Assembly: GCA_900149785.2 (NCBI GenBank)
Contig: FSSI02000012.1
Coordinates: forward strand, 42,669-106,668
Direction of reading: 5' to 3'
Source: Sodalinema lacuna_A
Lineage (GTDB): Bacteria > Cyanobacteriota > Cyanobacteriia > Cyanobacteriales > Geitlerinemataceae
DNA length: 64,000 bases
In this document: positions 29,039 to 37,711 of the stretch, piece after piece
Numbering within the stretch: position 1 is the first letter of the stretch
Layout: each line of letters starts with the position of its first letter
Notes under the pieces: generated by a model
Told to the model about the DNA's origin: nothing
What the model saw: only the letters and a program-made list of their open reading frames with translations
Database searches by the model: none
Position numbers and translations under genes: made by a program

Positions 29039-29992
29039 TTATTCTTCCTCAGACTGGGCTGTTTGAGCGGCTTGAGCCACGGGTTCAGCCTCTTGGCTGT
29101 CAGTGGATTGGCTGGCTTTGGATTTCTCCTCAGTGTCATCCGAGGTCTCATCCGAGGTCTCATCCGGGGTCTCATCCGGGGTCTCATCCGGAGTCTCATC
29201 AGAGGTCTCGTCGGAGACATCATCAGAGGTCTCGTCGGATTCTACCTCGTCATCCTCGAAATCATCGACGCTGTAATCGTCATAATCATCCTCAGACAGA
29301 GAATCGAGTTCACCATGACGACCTTCGTAAATTGCGTCGGCCAGTTTGCCCAATATTAGCTTAATCGATCGGATGGCATCGTCGTTAGCGGGAATGGGAA
29401 CATCGACGGCATCGGGATCACAGTTGGTATCCAACAGAGACACGATGGGCAGATCGAGTTTGTGGCATTCCTGAACGGCGGTGTATTCCCGGCGTTGGTC
29501 CACCAAGATGACGATATCGGGAACTTTACGCATTCCCTTAATCCCACCGAGGTATTTGCGCAGTTTAAACAGTTCCCGGCGCAACATGGCCCCTTCTTTC
29601 TTGGGACGCAGATCCAAGTTCCCAGATTCTTCGAGGTTTTCTAGTTCTTTGAGGCGTTCGACACGAGTTTTAATGGTCGTCCAGTTGGTGAGCATTCCCC
29701 CCAACCACCGTTGGTTGACGTAGTACGCCCCGCAGCGATCGGCTTCTTGGGCGATAATCGCGGCCGCTTGGCGTTTGGTTCCCACAAACAGGAATTTTTT
29801 GCCCGCTTCGGCTGCTGAACGCAGGTAATCGTACGCATCTTCGAGCAGTTGTGCCGTCTGCACCAGGTCGATGATGTGAACCCCGTTGCGATCGGTAAAG
29901 ATGTACTGAGACATCCGAGGGTTCCAGCGACGGGTCTGGTGTCCAAAGTGAACTCCACATTCGAGGAGTTGAGCCAGTGTGATAACTGCCAT
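29039..29992 (-). CDS. rpsB: 30S ribosomal protein S2 with acidic repeat tail
   Basis: This is a 317-residue S2 protein. The ATG at 29992 begins MAVITLAQLLECGVHFGHQTRRWNP, the standard S2 N-terminus. Conserved FTDRNGVHIIDLVQT, KFLFVGTKRQAAAII, NQRWLGGMLTN and LVDQRREYTAVQEC follow. The conserved body ends near residue 230 (LGKLADAIYEGR). After it comes an extension of about 80 residues rich in Asp, Glu, Ser and Thr, with tandem DETPDETPDETSDET units encoded by a 15-base DNA repeat (about 29,145-29,225). Such long acidic tails are not part of the usual S2 fold. Start codons further upstream in frame are unlikely. Confidence 0.96.
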   Translation of the reverse strand: MAVITLAQLLECGVHFGHQTRRWNPRMSQYIFTDRNGVHIIDLVQTAQLLEDAYDYLRSAAEAGKKFLFVGTKRQAAAIIAQEADRCGAYYVNQRWLGGMLTNWTTIKTRVERLKELENLEESGNLDLRPKKEGAMLRRELFKLRKYLGGIKGMRKVPDIVILVDQRREYTAVQECHKLDLPIVSLLDTNCDPDAVDVPIPANDDAIRSIKLILGKLADAIYEGRHGELDSLSEDDYDDYSVDDFEDDEVESDETSDDVSDETSDETPDETPDETPDETSDETSDDTEEKSKASQSTDSQEAEPVAQAAQTAQSEEE

Positions 29993-30112
29993 AAAACTTG
30001 AAATCTCCGTATTTTCGGGTTTTTCCTCCATCCAGCGTTTGATTTCTAAGGAACTCTCGTCCCGTCAGAAACACCCGAAACGCCAAATGTGCGAAATTTT
30101 GACAACCTCACT

Positions 30113-30328
30113 AGGATAGCATGGGGGGGACGGCAAAAGGCAAAAAAGGCAAGAGGCAAGAGGCAAGAGGCAAGAGGCAAAAGGCAAGAGGCATAACCCA
30201 CCCCTAACCCCTCCCANGAGGGGATGGCAAGAGGCAAGAGGCAATAGGCAATAGACGGTAGGGGCGAAAAATTTTTCGCCCCTACGACTCGTCTCTGTTC
30301 CCCGTTCCCTATTCCCTATTCCCTATCC
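30113..30328. repeat. Cluster of short tandem and dispersed repeats upstream of rpsB
   Basis: This spacer contains a run of the heptamer CAAGAGG (about 30,147-30,193), an inverted copy of the 34-base dispersed repeat at 30194-30227 (with an unresolved base at 30217), more heptamers to about 30,252, a 28-base palindrome at 30258-30285 and a TTCCCTA heptamer run at about 30,305-30,326. Heptameric short tandem repeats of this sort are known from cyanobacteria. The same combination recurs before uvrB at 63,021-63,163. Confidence 0.85.
30258..30285. repeat. 28-base perfect palindrome, copy 1
   Basis: GTAGGGGCGAAAAA followed by its exact inverse complement TTTTTCGCCCCTAC. A second copy with one mismatch lies at 59071-59098, there inside a reading frame. 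As RNA it would make a 12-14 bp hairpin, and with the T-run it could act as a weak terminator in either direction. Confidence 0.85.
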
Positions 30329-31750
30329 TTTCTCCCTCACCTCAAACGTCGTATTCGTGTCTTCGGGTGCGTTGAGGAGATCGATACAGAGTTGAGCGAT
30401 GTCGTTGCGGGAACATTGGCCTTTCATCGTGTCACCGCGATCGCGTTCTAAGGCCTTGCCACCCGGCGCTTCGGTGAGGGCGCAGGGACGGACAATCGTA
30501 TAGGGAACGCCACTCTCGCGCACACTGTCTTCTCCGGCCAGCTTCCAGGTGAGAATCCCGCCGAGTTGGTCGTTCATCCGCACCGCTGGGGGTTCGTCTT
30601 CTAGGTTTAAGCCCGGTTTTCCGGGACGAGTCACCCCGGCGGAACTGATCATGATAAATTGCGGTAACGGCGGTCCCCCGTAGGCTTTCATGGTTTCAAG
30701 TTCCAAACGGAAGCCTCCCGCTGAAAAGGTGGGGTTGAGTTCGCCGTCATACTCAAATTTACTCAACATCAACTGAAACGCGGTGACCGTTCCGGCGGGG
30801 AAGGGGTCTGCTGTTTCAATGGTTTTGGTGCGGAAATTGGGGATTAACTCCGCAAAGGGAATCCGCACGGTCATCCAGATGTTATAGACGGTGTCGAAGG
30901 AGTAACAGTAACTGACACCATCCCAACGGTCATCGCCTCGGAGGATGAATTTATAGCGGTTGCCATCGCCGCGAACTCGTAGTTCAATTCCCTCATAGGC
31001 CGATAAGTTCAAGGGTTGGTCTAGCGGACGGGTTCGCACGGAGGCAAACCCGCCTGAGTTGGCCGTCGAGACGTTGCCCTCAAACAGGGCCGCGCCGGAA
31101 ATTTGGCGGATACCACTTTCACTCACTCCGCCCATGACCACATCATCAACGGCGCCCCAAAGGCTGTTGAAGTTGGGGAGGGGCTGTCTGAAGTCAAATA
31201 TCATTTTTTCGTTTTGCCGCTGTTTTAGATAGGGTTTTGCGGCGTTGACGAGGTTTTTCACCCCCTGATACTCGATGTATTCTGGGGTTTCGGCGACTTC
31301 GGGCAGGTAGAATTTCACCCCTTGATAGTATTTCTCGCGGCTGGGGGTGTCTCCTTCGACGGGTTGCACTCGGGTTCCGGTGCAGCAAATCACGGCGCGG
31401 ACGTTCTCGAAGACTCGCGCATTGAGGGTTTCGGGAAGGGTGATATCGGCTTCGACGAGATCCACCTCATCCCCGAGGAGTTCTCGCCCTCGTTGGGCGT
31501 TGCGGACTAGGCCGCGCACGGGAATCCCCTGCTGGTGCAGTCGTTGTACGACTCGTTTCCCCACGCCTCCGGTGGCACCGGCGACGAGAACAACTCCGGG
31601 GCTGTTAGGGCTATCTAAGATGGCGTCGTCTTTCATACCAAGTAATTTTTGCAGCCAGGTGAAACTGCCGATAAAGGGAATTTCTCCGAAAAAACCTAGA
31701 GTATCGAGGAATCGTCGGACGTCCCAGTTTTGTCGAGTTTGTTCGACCAT
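30323..31750 (-). CDS. Atypical SDR with inserted CIA30 domain (HCF173-like)
   Basis: This 475-residue protein has an NAD(P)-binding SDR fold split by a CIA30 (complex I intermediate-associated 30) beta-sandwich. The Rossmann loop is VVLVAGATGGVGKRVVQRLH near residue 50. The CIA30 part runs from about residue 185 to 350 (FNSLWGAVDDVVMGGVSES, GGFASVRTRPLDQPLNL, WMTVRIPFAELIPNF). The SDR fold resumes with FIMISSAGVTRPGK and YTIVRPCALTE. This architecture matches HCF173, the plant protein needed for psbA mRNA translation, which is of cyanobacterial origin. The role here is by homology: photosystem II assembly or D1 synthesis is likely. It stands alone. Confidence 0.88.
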   Translation of the reverse strand: MVEQTRQNWDVRRFLDTLGFFGEIPFIGSFTWLQKLLGMKDDAILDSPNSPGVVLVAGATGGVGKRVVQRLHQQGIPVRGLVRNAQRGRELLGDEVDLVEADITLPETLNARVFENVRAVICCTGTRVQPVEGDTPSREKYYQGVKFYLPEVAETPEYIEYQGVKNLVNAAKPYLKQRQNEKMIFDFRQPLPNFNSLWGAVDDVVMGGVSESGIRQISGAALFEGNVSTANSGGFASVRTRPLDQPLNLSAYEGIELRVRGDGNRYKFILRGDDRWDGVSYCYSFDTVYNIWMTVRIPFAELIPNFRTKTIETADPFPAGTVTAFQLMLSKFEYDGELNPTFSAGGFRLELETMKAYGGPPLPQFIMISSAGVTRPGKPGLNLEDEPPAVRMNDQLGGILTWKLAGEDSVRESGVPYTIVRPCALTEAPGGKALERDRGDTMKGQCSRNDIAQLCIDLLNAPEDTNTTFEVREKG

Positions 31751-31860
31751 GAGATGACATCCTCCTGAATAAGATGGGCTGAGTGAGATGGGTGGTGTTA
31801 ATCTTGGGGTTCTAGGTTTAATTGTAAAGAAACTTTGAGAAAGCGATCGCCCGTTGGGTT

Positions 31861-32544
31861 TTATTGCGCGTAGGGAATGGGATCGGTGAGGTTGAGGGAA
31901 TCAAAGGCGGCGCGTCGCAGTTTGCAGGAGTCACAGACACCACAGGCTACGTCACCACCGGCGTAGCAGGACCAGGTTTTCTCCCAGGGAACGCCGAGTT
32001 GATTTCCCAGTTGGATGATTTCGGTTTTTTTGAGGTTGATGAGGGGGGTTTGAATGATGATGGGGGTTCCTTCTCGCCCCTGTTTGGTTCCTAGGCGGAA
32101 GGCCTCTTGCAGGGCCTGGATATAGTCGGGCCGACAGTCGGGATAGCCGGAATAGTCGAGGGCGTTGACGCCGATGTAGATGCGTTCGGCCTGTTGGACT
32201 TCGGCCAGGGCTAGGGCGAAGCTGAGGAAGATGGTGTTACGGGCGGGAACGTAGGTGATGGGGATGTCTTGGGCCATGTCCGCCAGGCTGCGATCGCCGG
32301 GTAAGTCTAGGCGACTATCGGTCAGGGCAGATCCTCCCCATTGGCTGAGGTCGAATTGCACGACTTGATGGGTTCGGACTCCAGCGGCTTGGGCGATCGC
32401 GTGGGCCGCATCAAGTTCCCGGCGATGTCGTTGTTGGTAGTCAAAGGAGATGGCGTGACAGGTGTAGCCGTCGGCTTGGGCTTGATAGAGTACGGTGGAG
32501 GAGTCTAAGCCGCCCGAGAGGAGAACGATCGCAGTTTTGGCCAT
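31861..32544 (-). CDS. queC: 7-cyano-7-deazaguanine synthase QueC
   Basis: This ATP-dependent enzyme of about 227 residues converts 7-carboxy-7-deazaguanine to preQ0 in queuosine (tRNA modification) biosynthesis. It has the PP-loop AIVLLSGGLDSSTVLYQA at the start, ITYVPARNTIFLSFALA and a C-terminal zinc-binding cluster CYAGGDVACGVCDSC. The frame is open to 32607, but MAKTAIVLLSGG at 32544 is the family start. Other queuosine genes are not in the window. Confidence 0.95.
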   Translation of the reverse strand: MAKTAIVLLSGGLDSSTVLYQAQADGYTCHAISFDYQQRHRRELDAAHAIAQAAGVRTHQVVQFDLSQWGGSALTDSRLDLPGDRSLADMAQDIPITYVPARNTIFLSFALALAEVQQAERIYIGVNALDYSGYPDCRPDYIQALQEAFRLGTKQGREGTPIIIQTPLINLKKTEIIQLGNQLGVPWEKTWSCYAGGDVACGVCDSCKLRRAAFDSLNLTDPIPYAQ

Positions 32545-32767
32545 GGGGTTACGGTTGAGGGGTAGAATCTTGACTATCTTCACGATACCAATGCAGACCC
32601 CTCCCACTTGGTGAGTCTGAAGGAAATCACCAGAAGCACGACGACTCGCGATCCGTCACAATGGTAACTACCTCCCATTCACCATGAATTAACCATGACA
32701 TGAGGAGACCGATGCTATCTAATCCATCTCAGCATCGGGCTGTTGATACCGAGTTAAGGAGAACCTA

Positions 32768-32995
32768 ATGTCCCATACGATTGTCACCAATACCTGTGAA
32801 GGCGTTGCTGATTGTGTCGAAGCCTGTCCCGTGGCTTGTATCCATGATGGACCCGGTAAGAATAAAAAGGGAACCGCCTGGTACTGGATTGACTTTTCGA
32901 CTTGTATCGATTGCGGGATTTGTCTGCAAGTTTGTCCCGTTGAGGGGGCGATCGTGGATGAGGAACGCCCCGATTTGCAAAACACCCCTGAGTAA
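32768..32995 (+). CDS. Bacterial-type 2[4Fe-4S] ferredoxin
   Basis: This 75-residue ferredoxin-like protein has two cysteine clusters. The first is a variant spacing (CEGVADCVEACPVAC) and the second the canonical CIDCGICLQVCPVEG. It starts MSHTIVTNTCEGVADCVEAC and ends acidic (VDEERPDLQNTPE). It would carry electrons in the cytosol. It is not PsaC, whose first motif and length differ. It stands alone, 223 bases from the divergent queC. Confidence 0.93.
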   Translation: MSHTIVTNTCEGVADCVEACPVACIHDGPGKNKKGTAWYWIDFSTCIDCGICLQVCPVEGAIVDEERPDLQNTPE

Positions 32996-33080
32996 GGTTC
33001 TGTAACGATTTCGGGCCGAGCGTTGCAAGGCGATCGGTCCCGAAAACTCTCTAGTCTCAAGCCATGCTGAAGTAATAACC

Positions 33081-35075
33081 ATGCTATTTAGTCTTACCTC
33101 CCTTGTGGAACTGTTGCTGTTTTGTTGGGGAGGATTTTTGGTCTTACATCATCGAGAACGACGGGTCTCAGAATCGTTGGCCTTGGGACTTGGCTTGACA
33201 TTAATTGTCTTATCATTTATTTTTCAGTTCTCTTTTTTGGTCGGTCGCCCGCACCTTTCCATTGCGATAGAAATTGCTCTCGTGATTGGGATTCTTGTCA
33301 AAACTCACCAAAATCATGGTTTTGTTCAGCAAGTAGTACGAGGTTTTTGCTCGTTTTTTAAGCGACATTTGACCATTGTGAGTGTCTCGGCAATCCCTAT
33401 TATTTATGCTGGCATCAAAGCCATTATTGCGCCCCAAGAATCCTTGGATGTCTTGGTGTATCATTTACCCAGAGTTTTTATTTTTCAACATCATAACAGC
33501 CTGCTTCTGGACAAAGTCTGTAAGATGCACAATGCGATTTTTCCTGTAGGTTCAGATATTCTTCCTCATCTGTTTTTACGGTTTAACACAGATATAGGTG
33601 TTGGTATTTTTTCTTTTTTAGCTTATCTTTCTATTCTGTTTGGGAATTATGCTTTATCCAGAAAATATTTATCAGAAAAGGGTTCTCTAGCCGTTTGTCT
33701 CATTATTGCAGGATTGCCTCAATTTTTCCTTCAATCCTGGATTGCCAAAAATAACATCTTTACCGCTTCGGCGGCGATGTTTTGTTTGTTAGCTGTGAGC
33801 CGACTCATTGATAAACCCACATCCCGGAATTTATTTCTAGTGATGCTTGGGTTGATGTTTGGACTCTCGGCAAAAACAACTTTTTTGGCTTTTTTACTAC
33901 CCTTTAGCATCTTTTTTGGACTATCGGTACTAAGAAAATATGGAATCAGAATCTGGATTGTTCAAATTCGAAAATCTTGGTACTGGTGGTTAGCCGGCTT
34001 AATTCCTCTCATGGTACTCTCTCAACTATGGCTGTTTATTCATAATCACATCGTTTGGGGAAGTTGGGCCGGCCCTATTGGATTTGTGGCGTTTCATAAA
34101 AACCAAGATGGTCTTTTGGGTGGCGTTGCCAACTTAGTTCGTTTTTTGTTCCAATTTGTTGACTTCCTTAGTATTACTCATATGATACTTGACAAGGCAG
34201 CCGATTTTTCAGTTGTAAAGGCGTTACAATCTGTCTATGATACGGTTGTTTATCCTATTGTTGGTGATGCGGCATTACAAAGTAAACTACCCTTTTCCAT
34301 GATTTGGAGAACTCATCAGTCTCACGGGGGATTTGGTCCATTTGGCTTGCTGGTTATCATTCCAGCGATTCTCGTTAGTCTGCGAACTCGACCAACATTT
34401 TCCCGGAATGTCGCTTTAACATTAATCTCATTTTTATTCATTTTCTGTATGTCATCGGCTTGGTCTGCCTATAAAATTAGAATGCTGGTCATTTTCTTTG
34501 CTTGCTCTGGACCTTGTGTGTCTAATTTTTTTGCTAGATTGACGATTAACGAAAGTAATAAAAAGTTGCTATTCTTGGGAACGTCACTCGCGTCTATTTT
34601 GATTCTTTTTTATGTTTCCTTGTATGAACAGGATTTGCCAGTATTTAATAGTCATGATCCTCGGCAGTTAAGTATTCAAGATAGTTATTGGGTGCAAAGT
34701 AACTGGGGACGCGATCGCCTCTATTCCGCTAATCAATTTTATGGAGATGAACGACTCAAAACCCTAGCAGAGTTTTTTCCAGAAGGGAGTCGAGTCGGCT
34801 TTTTTAGCCAAAATTTAACTCGATTGCATTACTACTTTTTACATATACCTCAGGTTGAATTTGAATCGATCTGTATGGATGAGTGGGAGCAGCGGAGCGA
34901 ACCTGTTGAAAAGTTTTCAACTCTCGAAGAGGCGATCGCAAAAACATCAACGCCCCTCGACTATGTTCTGTGCGTTGGAGATATCTGTCAAACTCCCGGA
35001 ACACAGTTAAGGGAACGGTTACGGTTTGATGGAAATCAAGAAGAAACCCTTATTTTCGAGGTCTTATCGCCTTAG
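33081..35075 (+). CDS. Multi-spanning membrane protein, GT-C glycosyltransferase-like
   Basis: This 664-residue protein has at least ten hydrophobic helices and a C-terminal soluble domain of about 140 residues. After the second or third helix the motif APQESLDVLVYHLPRVFIFQ resembles the D-x-x-x-YH-x-P loop of PMT/ArnT-type GT-C glycosyltransferases, and NAIFPVGSDILPHLFLRFNT follows. These enzymes use lipid-linked sugars at the outer face of the membrane. The assignment is tentative. The gene is clearly more AT-rich than its neighbours and has few HIP1 sites, suggesting acquisition or weaker constraint. It is preceded by the ferredoxin gene and followed by an empty stretch. Confidence 0.65.
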   Translation: MLFSLTSLVELLLFCWGGFLVLHHRERRVSESLALGLGLTLIVLSFIFQFSFLVGRPHLSIAIEIALVIGILVKTHQNHGFVQQVVRGFCSFFKRHLTIVSVSAIPIIYAGIKAIIAPQESLDVLVYHLPRVFIFQHHNSLLLDKVCKMHNAIFPVGSDILPHLFLRFNTDIGVGIFSFLAYLSILFGNYALSRKYLSEKGSLAVCLIIAGLPQFFLQSWIAKNNIFTASAAMFCLLAVSRLIDKPTSRNLFLVMLGLMFGLSAKTTFLAFLLPFSIFFGLSVLRKYGIRIWIVQIRKSWYWWLAGLIPLMVLSQLWLFIHNHIVWGSWAGPIGFVAFHKNQDGLLGGVANLVRFLFQFVDFLSITHMILDKAADFSVVKALQSVYDTVVYPIVGDAALQSKLPFSMIWRTHQSHGGFGPFGLLVIIPAILVSLRTRPTFSRNVALTLISFLFIFCMSSAWSAYKIRMLVIFFACSGPCVSNFFARLTINESNKKLLFLGTSLASILILFYVSLYEQDLPVFNSHDPRQLSIQDSYWVQSNWGRDRLYSANQFYGDERLKTLAEFFPEGSRVGFFSQNLTRLHYYFLHIPQVEFESICMDEWEQRSEPVEKFSTLEEAIAKTSTPLDYVLCVGDICQTPGTQLRERLRFDGNQEETLIFEVLSP

Positions 35076-35519
35076 TCGCAAGACGTTTGACCTGAAATGC
35101 TAGACTATTCCATAAAAATGCCATTGAGTCATTCAATCTTGGCATCTAATCCGTTCTATCATTCTGAGGAAGGTTCAATCGATGTCTATGATGACCCGTC
35201 GTCGTCTCGTTACAGACAGAAACTCTCTTCATTTTTGAAGTTTTACCGACATCACCGTCCAAGTAAGACTGGCGGTTGTATCAAAAACATGACAAATCAT
35301 CTGGGAGTGTTCGACAACTGAACCATCCTGAACTAACCTAGAAGAGATTATGGTAAGGGTCAGGCTGCAACTCGCTACACCTTGAAGAAAAGCCTATTTA
35401 CCTCTGCCGGTTCGATGGTTCATCACTACAAAACCCATAAGCACTGAAGCCATTGATTCCGTCACGTCAGGCTTCCCTTAAAGATACTAGCTTCGTTGCC
35501 CCAAAATGCCCATACTGAG
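35076..35519. other. Empty stretch between the GT-C-like gene and the MASE3-like gene
   Basis: These 444 bases hold no supported gene. A 74-codon frame (35097-35321) beginning MLDYSIKMPLSHSILA has no good ribosome site and no recognisable pattern. It is probably accidental or a decayed fragment. No clear terminator, tRNA or repeat was found here. Confidence 0.5.
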
Positions 35520-37259
35520 ATGCTCATGACTAGATTAACCGAGTCCGACCCCACACCTCACGCATCAGAGACATTACCCGAATCCGAAAATCGGATTCCT
35601 ACCAGTATCACCTGGGGGGTTGTGGCGATTTGTATTTTACCCTTTGTCTTGAATCTGTTTGGGGTTGACTTTTCGAGCTTCGGAGAAGTTCTCACCCCAG
35701 ATATGGCCGGCGAACTCACTCCCGCCGAACTGTTTGAGGCCATGCACGACAGTCTGGAGGGAAGTTTTGTTCATACTCTCCTCGAATGGAGTGCATTTTG
35801 TGTGGCCCTGTTGATTGTCCTGTTGAGTTTAATGGACTATAGCTTGCGTGGTAATCCCATCACTCCTGTGTTGGGGGTTGCCCTATTTTTCTCGGGGATG
35901 ATGGATGGTTTCCATACTTTAGCGGCTAATCACTTATTAACAGTTGTTGCATCGACTCAGGATTTAGTTCCCTTTACATGGGCAATTTGCCGCTTGTTTC
36001 ATGCTCTGATTATGATTATCGGTGTCTTTGTGTTGCTGAGTCGAAATCTGAGCCATCAACATACTAACCCCAAGGACAATTTGGGGTTTATTTTAGTTAT
36101 TAGTGGTGTCTGTGGACTTTTAGCTTATGCTTTGATTTATTTTACAGCCACTCAGGAATTTTTACCTCAAACTACTTATCCTGATGCTCTGTTAACTCGC
36201 CCTTGGGATTTCGTTCCCATGCTTTTATTTATTGTGGCGGGACTTTGGATCTATCCTAAATTTTATCATCACAACCCAACGCCATTTTCCTATGCCTTAA
36301 TTATTAGCGCTATTCCTAACGGTGCAACCCAGGCCTATATGACGTTTGGCTCTACGGCCTTATTTGATCATGCCTTTAATGTGGCACATTTTCTGAAAAT
36401 AATTGCCTATTTTGTGCCGCTGATTGGCTTGGCGATCGAATATATTCAAACTTATAAGCGACAGGCTCGTTCCTTATTTCAGGATTTGCAAAGAAGCCTA
36501 AATTTTATCAAAGCTCTTGTGCATGATATTTTAGAATCAACTCGTTTCACGGTTCAGATTACACGGTCTGGAGAGAAACTCGAAGCGATGATGACTCATC
36601 AGACTCAGTCGACGACAGAGGTGATTAAGACCGCGCAAACCATTTCTGGGCGATCGCAGGAGTTAGGCGAAACCGTCGCCGAAATTGAAGCGGATTTCGA
36701 GAAACTGCGGATCTCGTGCGTTTCCCTCTCCAAAAAACTCGGGACGATCGCCGACCAAGCCAATCGTATCACACGCATTACCAGTACCATTGATGATATC
36801 GCCAAGCAAACCAAATTCCTCGCCATTAACGCCTCAATCCAAGCCATTGGTTCAGGAGAGCATCACGAAGCACAAGGCTTTAACATTGTCGCCAAAGAAA
36901 TCAACGCCTTAGCCAGTCAAACCCGCACCACAGCTCAGGCGATCAACCCCATTGTGCAGGAAATGCAAGCCGCCGTGGCGAATGGCGTCGATGAAATGAA
37001 TACCTTTACCGAAGCTCATGTCCAAGCCATTACGCCCCGGATTACTCTGATTAACCAAGGGATTCAAGCACAAGTTCTCAGCGCCCAAACAATACGAAAA
37101 GAAATCACACAACTCGGTAGTTCAAGTGAAGAAACCTCAGACTACCTACGTCAGACCTTAGAGCAAACAAACAATAATCTAGCCAACCTACAACAGTCCG
37201 TCGAAAACTTACAACAGGAAATCAATCGTTTTTCCCGAGATCCTCAGTCCCTGCTTTAA
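35520..37259 (+). CDS. Membrane-sensor (MASE3-like) chemoreceptor-like protein
   Basis: This protein of about 579 residues has an N-terminal membrane region of seven or so helices (residues 30-310) and a C-terminal chemotaxis-receptor-like coiled coil. The membrane part contains FFSGMMDGFHTLAANHLLT and FTWAICRLFHALIM, resembling the MASE3 sensor domain. The cytoplasmic part has the receptor hairpin tip, IDDIAKQTKFLAINASIQA, then GSGEHHEAQGFNIVAKEINALA, similar to but not identical with the methyl-accepting consensus. No HAMP domain or periplasmic loop is evident. The longest frame starts at a TTG; ATG at 35520 or 35526 is likelier. It probably signals to a CheA-type kinase, but no che genes are adjacent. 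Confidence 0.75.
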   Translation: MLMTRLTESDPTPHASETLPESENRIPTSITWGVVAICILPFVLNLFGVDFSSFGEVLTPDMAGELTPAELFEAMHDSLEGSFVHTLLEWSAFCVALLIVLLSLMDYSLRGNPITPVLGVALFFSGMMDGFHTLAANHLLTVVASTQDLVPFTWAICRLFHALIMIIGVFVLLSRNLSHQHTNPKDNLGFILVISGVCGLLAYALIYFTATQEFLPQTTYPDALLTRPWDFVPMLLFIVAGLWIYPKFYHHNPTPFSYALIISAIPNGATQAYMTFGSTALFDHAFNVAHFLKIIAYFVPLIGLAIEYIQTYKRQARSLFQDLQRSLNFIKALVHDILESTRFTVQITRSGEKLEAMMTHQTQSTTEVIKTAQTISGRSQELGETVAEIEADFEKLRISCVSLSKKLGTIADQANRITRITSTIDDIAKQTKFLAINASIQAIGSGEHHEAQGFNIVAKEINALASQTRTTAQAINPIVQEMQAAVANGVDEMNTFTEAHVQAITPRITLINQGIQAQVLSAQTIRKEITQLGSSSEETSDYLRQTLEQTNNNLANLQQSVENLQQEINRFSRDPQSLL

Positions 37260-37296
37260 CAGGATTGACAGGAACCGCTGAGCCTCGCTAACCTAA

Positions 37297-37327
37297 TGGC
37301 AATTGCAACGACAATTGCAACGACAAA
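37297..37327 (+). repeat. Short tandem repeat before the SUI1 gene
   Basis: The 12-base unit AATTGCAACGAC occurs twice in direct succession with a partial third copy (CAAAGGCAAAG). It is a small slippage-type repeat in the spacer and may vary between strains. Confidence 0.5.
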
Positions 37328-37369
37328 GGCAAAGTCCTCACCCTCCCTAACTCCTAGCTCCTAAATCCT

Positions 37370-37699
37370 ATGAAAAACCGTCTCGTTTACTCTGAATTTG
37401 GCGATAACCGCGATAATGATGATGCGATCGCCCGTCCCACCCCAGACCTTCCCCCTCAAGAACAGCAATTACGGGTTCAACCCACCCGCAAAGGACGCAA
37501 AGGAAAAACCGTAACCGTGATCACAGGCTTTCAAAGTCACCCCGACACCCTGAAAGCCTTACTCAAATCCCTCAAACGCCAATGCGGTGCGGGGGGGTCA
37601 GTCAAAGAGAATAGCCTCGAAATTCAAGGGGATGTCGTTGAGCGGGTTGTGGCTTTGCTGATCGAAGCGGGGTATCGGGCTAAACGCAGTGGTGGTTAA
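37370..37699 (+). CDS. SUI1/YciH family translation initiation factor
   Basis: This 109-residue protein has the eIF1/SUI1 fold. The core is VTVITGFQSHPDTLKALLKS, then LKRQCGAGGSVKENSLEIQG, then a final VVALLIEAGYRAKRSGG, all standard for bacterial YciH proteins. The N-terminal 40 residues are variable (RPTPDLPPQEQQLRVQPTRK). Bacterial YciH can discriminate against poor initiator codons. The gene is convergent with the TPR gene at 37712, only 12 bases between the stops. Confidence 0.93.
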   Translation: MKNRLVYSEFGDNRDNDDAIARPTPDLPPQEQQLRVQPTRKGRKGKTVTVITGFQSHPDTLKALLKSLKRQCGAGGSVKENSLEIQGDVVERVVALLIEAGYRAKRSGG

Positions 37700-37711
37700 G
37701 CCGAAAACCCG

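Noticed and set aside
28994..29359. 121-codon plus frame with repeated RGLIRGLIRGL units
   Set aside because: It is the antisense of the acidic repeat tail of rpsB; the repeat on the other strand produces the pattern.
32768..32995. Ferredoxin considered as photosystem I subunit PsaC
   Set aside because: The first cysteine cluster and overall sequence differ from PsaC; only the general ferredoxin pattern matches.
35097..35321. 74-codon frame after the GT-C-like gene
   Set aside because: No ribosome site, no family pattern; mentioned only as content of the empty stretch.
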